A stretch of DNA of 41,753 nt from Bacteroidales bacterium UBA1184. Lineage in GTDB: Bacteria; Bacteroidota; Bacteroidia; Bacteroidales; ML635J-15. The notes under the pieces were generated by a model. It worked only from the letters and a program-made list of their open reading frames with translations, ran no database searches and was not told the origin of the DNA. The stretch is taken from contig DBYO01000036.1 in NCBI GenBank assembly GCA_002310235.1, forward strand, positions 5,102-46,854. The letters are read 5' to 3'. The position numbers and the translations under genes are program-made. Positions 40,369 to 41,753 of this stretch are shown here, piece by piece (the first letter of the stretch is position 1; every line of letters begins with the position of its first letter).

Positions 40369-41753
40369 ATGAACACCCTCCTCTCACGCATATCGCAGAA
40401 TCCCAACTTCGGCAAGCTGACTGCTCTACTGGCAAGCGGTGGACAGGCAAAGTTGCAGCTTAGCGGTCTTGCAGGCTCGGCAAAGTCGTTTGCCGTGGCT
40501 GCTGCATTTGCCGACACTGGCACAACCTTCTGCCTTGTGCTTCCCGACAAGGAAAGCGCTTCGTATTCATACGACGACCTAGTTGGTATTCTTGGCGAAG
40601 AATCGGTGATGTTCTACCCAAGTGCCTTCAAGCGTTCCATCGAATACATGAAGGAGAACAAGTCGAACATCGTGATGCAGACCGAGGTACTGTCGCGACT
40701 TAACGCCACACGCAAGGGATTTGTCATCGTCACTTATCCCGAGGCTGTGATGGAGAAGGTGATTCGCACCCGCGAACTTACGCGCAACACCTTCAATGTG
40801 GCTGTAGGCGACGAACTGTCGATGGAAAAGCTTATCGATGTGCTCAACGACTGGAATTTCAGTCGCGACGACTTTGTGTTCGAGCCGGGCAGTTTTGCCG
40901 TGCGTGGAAGCCTTATCGATGTGTTCTCGTATGGTGCCGAAAAGCCATATCGTATCGATTTCGACGACGATAAGGTTGAGAAAATCCGCGAGTTCGACCC
41001 CGAAACACAAGGCTCTACCGAAAAATTGCGCAAAGTGCGTATCATCCCGAACATCTACGATAAGCAGACCGTAGAGGACAGGATTTCGATTTTCGAATTT
41101 ATAAATCGCGATTTTGTGCTTTGGATGGATTCGCCCGACTATGTAATCGACAGTATAGAAAAGAATTACAAGCTTGCCGAGACGCGCTACAGCGAAATTT
41201 CGGAGAAAGAAATCCTTGATGAGGATACCTATATAATAAATCCGCAGTCGAACCTTATCGGCAAGGAAGAGTTTGTTGCCGAGGCAAAAACGCGTGCCAT
41301 TGTGGAGATGTCGTCGCGGTCGTTTTTTGATGCTAACGACGAGATACATTTTTCCACCGAGCCGCAACCTGCTTTCAGCAAGCAGTTCGACTTGCTGATT
41401 TCCAACCTAAAGCAAAATTCAGAAAACGGTTTCACGACCTATATTTTCAGCAACAACGACAAGCAGTTGCAGCGTCTGCGCGACATTTTTGCCGACAAGG
41501 GCGAAAATCCCGACTTTGTTGGCGTGAACGCTTCGTTGCATGAGGGCTTTGTCGATAGCGACACCCGTACCTGCGTCTATACCGATCATCAGATTTTCGA
41601 ACGTTACCACCGATATACCACCAAGAGCATATCGAAGGCAAATGCACTTACCTTGCAGGAAATTAAGGAGTTGCATCCAGGCGACTACATTGTTCATGTT
41701 GACAACGGCATCGGGCGTTTCGTGGGTTTGCAGAAGATAAACCACAACGGGCG
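40369..41753 (+). CDS. mfd: Transcription-repair coupling factor, N-terminal part (cut by window end)
   Basis: An open frame from ATG 40369 to the last base gives 461 residues without a stop. It matches the Mfd N-terminal half: a UvrB-like module (about 1-310) with GLAGSAKSF at the degenerate ATP-binding site, the segments VLPDKESASYSYDDL and FYPSAFKRSIEY, and FEPGSFAVRGSLIDVFSYG. After a linker comes the start of the RNA-polymerase-interaction domain (HPGDYIVHVDNGIGRFVGL, about 440-458). The full protein is about 1100-1200 residues in this phylum, so the translocase domains lie beyond the window. It removes stalled RNA polymerase and recruits UvrA. No obvious promoter is visible; the palindrome at 40334 lies in the leader. 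Confidence 0.93.
   Translation, partial: MNTLLSRISQNPNFGKLTALLASGGQAKLQLSGLAGSAKSFAVAAAFADTGTTFCLVLPDKESASYSYDDLVGILGEESVMFYPSAFKRSIEYMKENKSNIVMQTEVLSRLNATRKGFVIVTYPEAVMEKVIRTRELTRNTFNVAVGDELSMEKLIDVLNDWNFSRDDFVFEPGSFAVRGSLIDVFSYGAEKPYRIDFDDDKVEKIREFDPETQGSTEKLRKVRIIPNIYDKQTVEDRISIFEFINRDFVLWMDSPDYVIDSIEKNYKLAETRYSEISEKEILDEDTYIINPQSNLIGKEEFVAEAKTRAIVEMSSRSFFDANDEIHFSTEPQPAFSKQFDLLISNLKQNSENGFTTYIFSNNDKQLQRLRDIFADKGENPDFVGVNASLHEGFVDSDTRTCVYTDHQIFERYHRYTTKSISKANALTLQEIKELHPGDYIVHVDNGIGRFVGLQKINHNG

Noticed and set aside
40579..41367. 262-codon minus-strand frame opposite mfd
   Set aside because: mfd homology is continuous across the region on the plus strand, and the antisense frame shows no motifs.

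Overview
The window comes from a bacterium of the phylum Bacteroidota, most likely an uncultured or gut-type member of the Bacteroidales. The evidence is type IX secretion (T9SS) C-terminal sorting domains, an IPExxxVDY-family protein, a DUF4249 lipoprotein paired with a TonB-dependent receptor, DUF3791/DUF3990 genes, an almost complete lack of Shine-Dalgarno sites, and Bacteroidetes-type promoters (a -33 TTG/TTTG, 19-20 bp, then a -7 TAnnTTTG) that can be read directly in several spacers. I see no rRNA, tRNA, CRISPR array or prophage.

Layout. 1-650: an IS200-like/RAYT tyrosine transposase gene bounded by inverted copies of a short palindrome. 657-2502: a polyamine-type pair, agmatinase then a deoxyhypusine-synthase-family gene. 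2750-3570: an antitoxin-like gene with a good promoter, overlapping a PIN toxin gene that is broken by a nonsense codon and a frameshift. 3679-7095: two small membrane proteins and a large T9SS-sorted secreted protein. 7416-12790: rlmN, two secreted proteins and a membrane glycosyltransferase. 12866-18537: housekeeping genes prfA, purM and an ABC-F ATPase, then a Fic protein whose catalytic His is replaced by Gln. 18762-20674: an IPExxxVDY protein overlapping a polysaccharide flippase. 20848-25171: a tightly overlapping cell-surface operon (lipoprotein, DUF4249 lipoprotein, TonB-dependent receptor). 25265-31055: a TPR/SpoIIE-type phosphatase, a 1139-residue multi-domain lamin-tail surface protein and a lipocalin-like lipoprotein. 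31058-37938 (minus strand): a POTRA-less Omp85-like barrel with a DUF819 transporter, a double M16 protease, a MORN-repeat lipoprotein and upp. 38134-41753: a candidate small RNA with its own promoter and terminator, lpxD, a DUF3791-DUF3990-DUF3791 module, and the 5' two fifths of mfd.

Two features stand out beyond the genes. First, several spacers are built of degenerate tandem units with strict 8-bp or 7-bp period (around 4617-4675, 7264-7385, 13961-14092, with shorter stretches at 3672, 4223 and 15298). They repeatedly abut or overlap stop codons, and one stretch lies inside the phosphatase coding sequence. Second, the three-gene DUF3791/DUF3990 module looks like a compact toxin-antitoxin-like unit between core genes, with an inverted repeat before its third gene. 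These two, the candidate small RNA, the Fic active-site change and the broken PIN toxin are the best places to look for new biology. All family assignments come from reading motifs by eye; no database search was possible.
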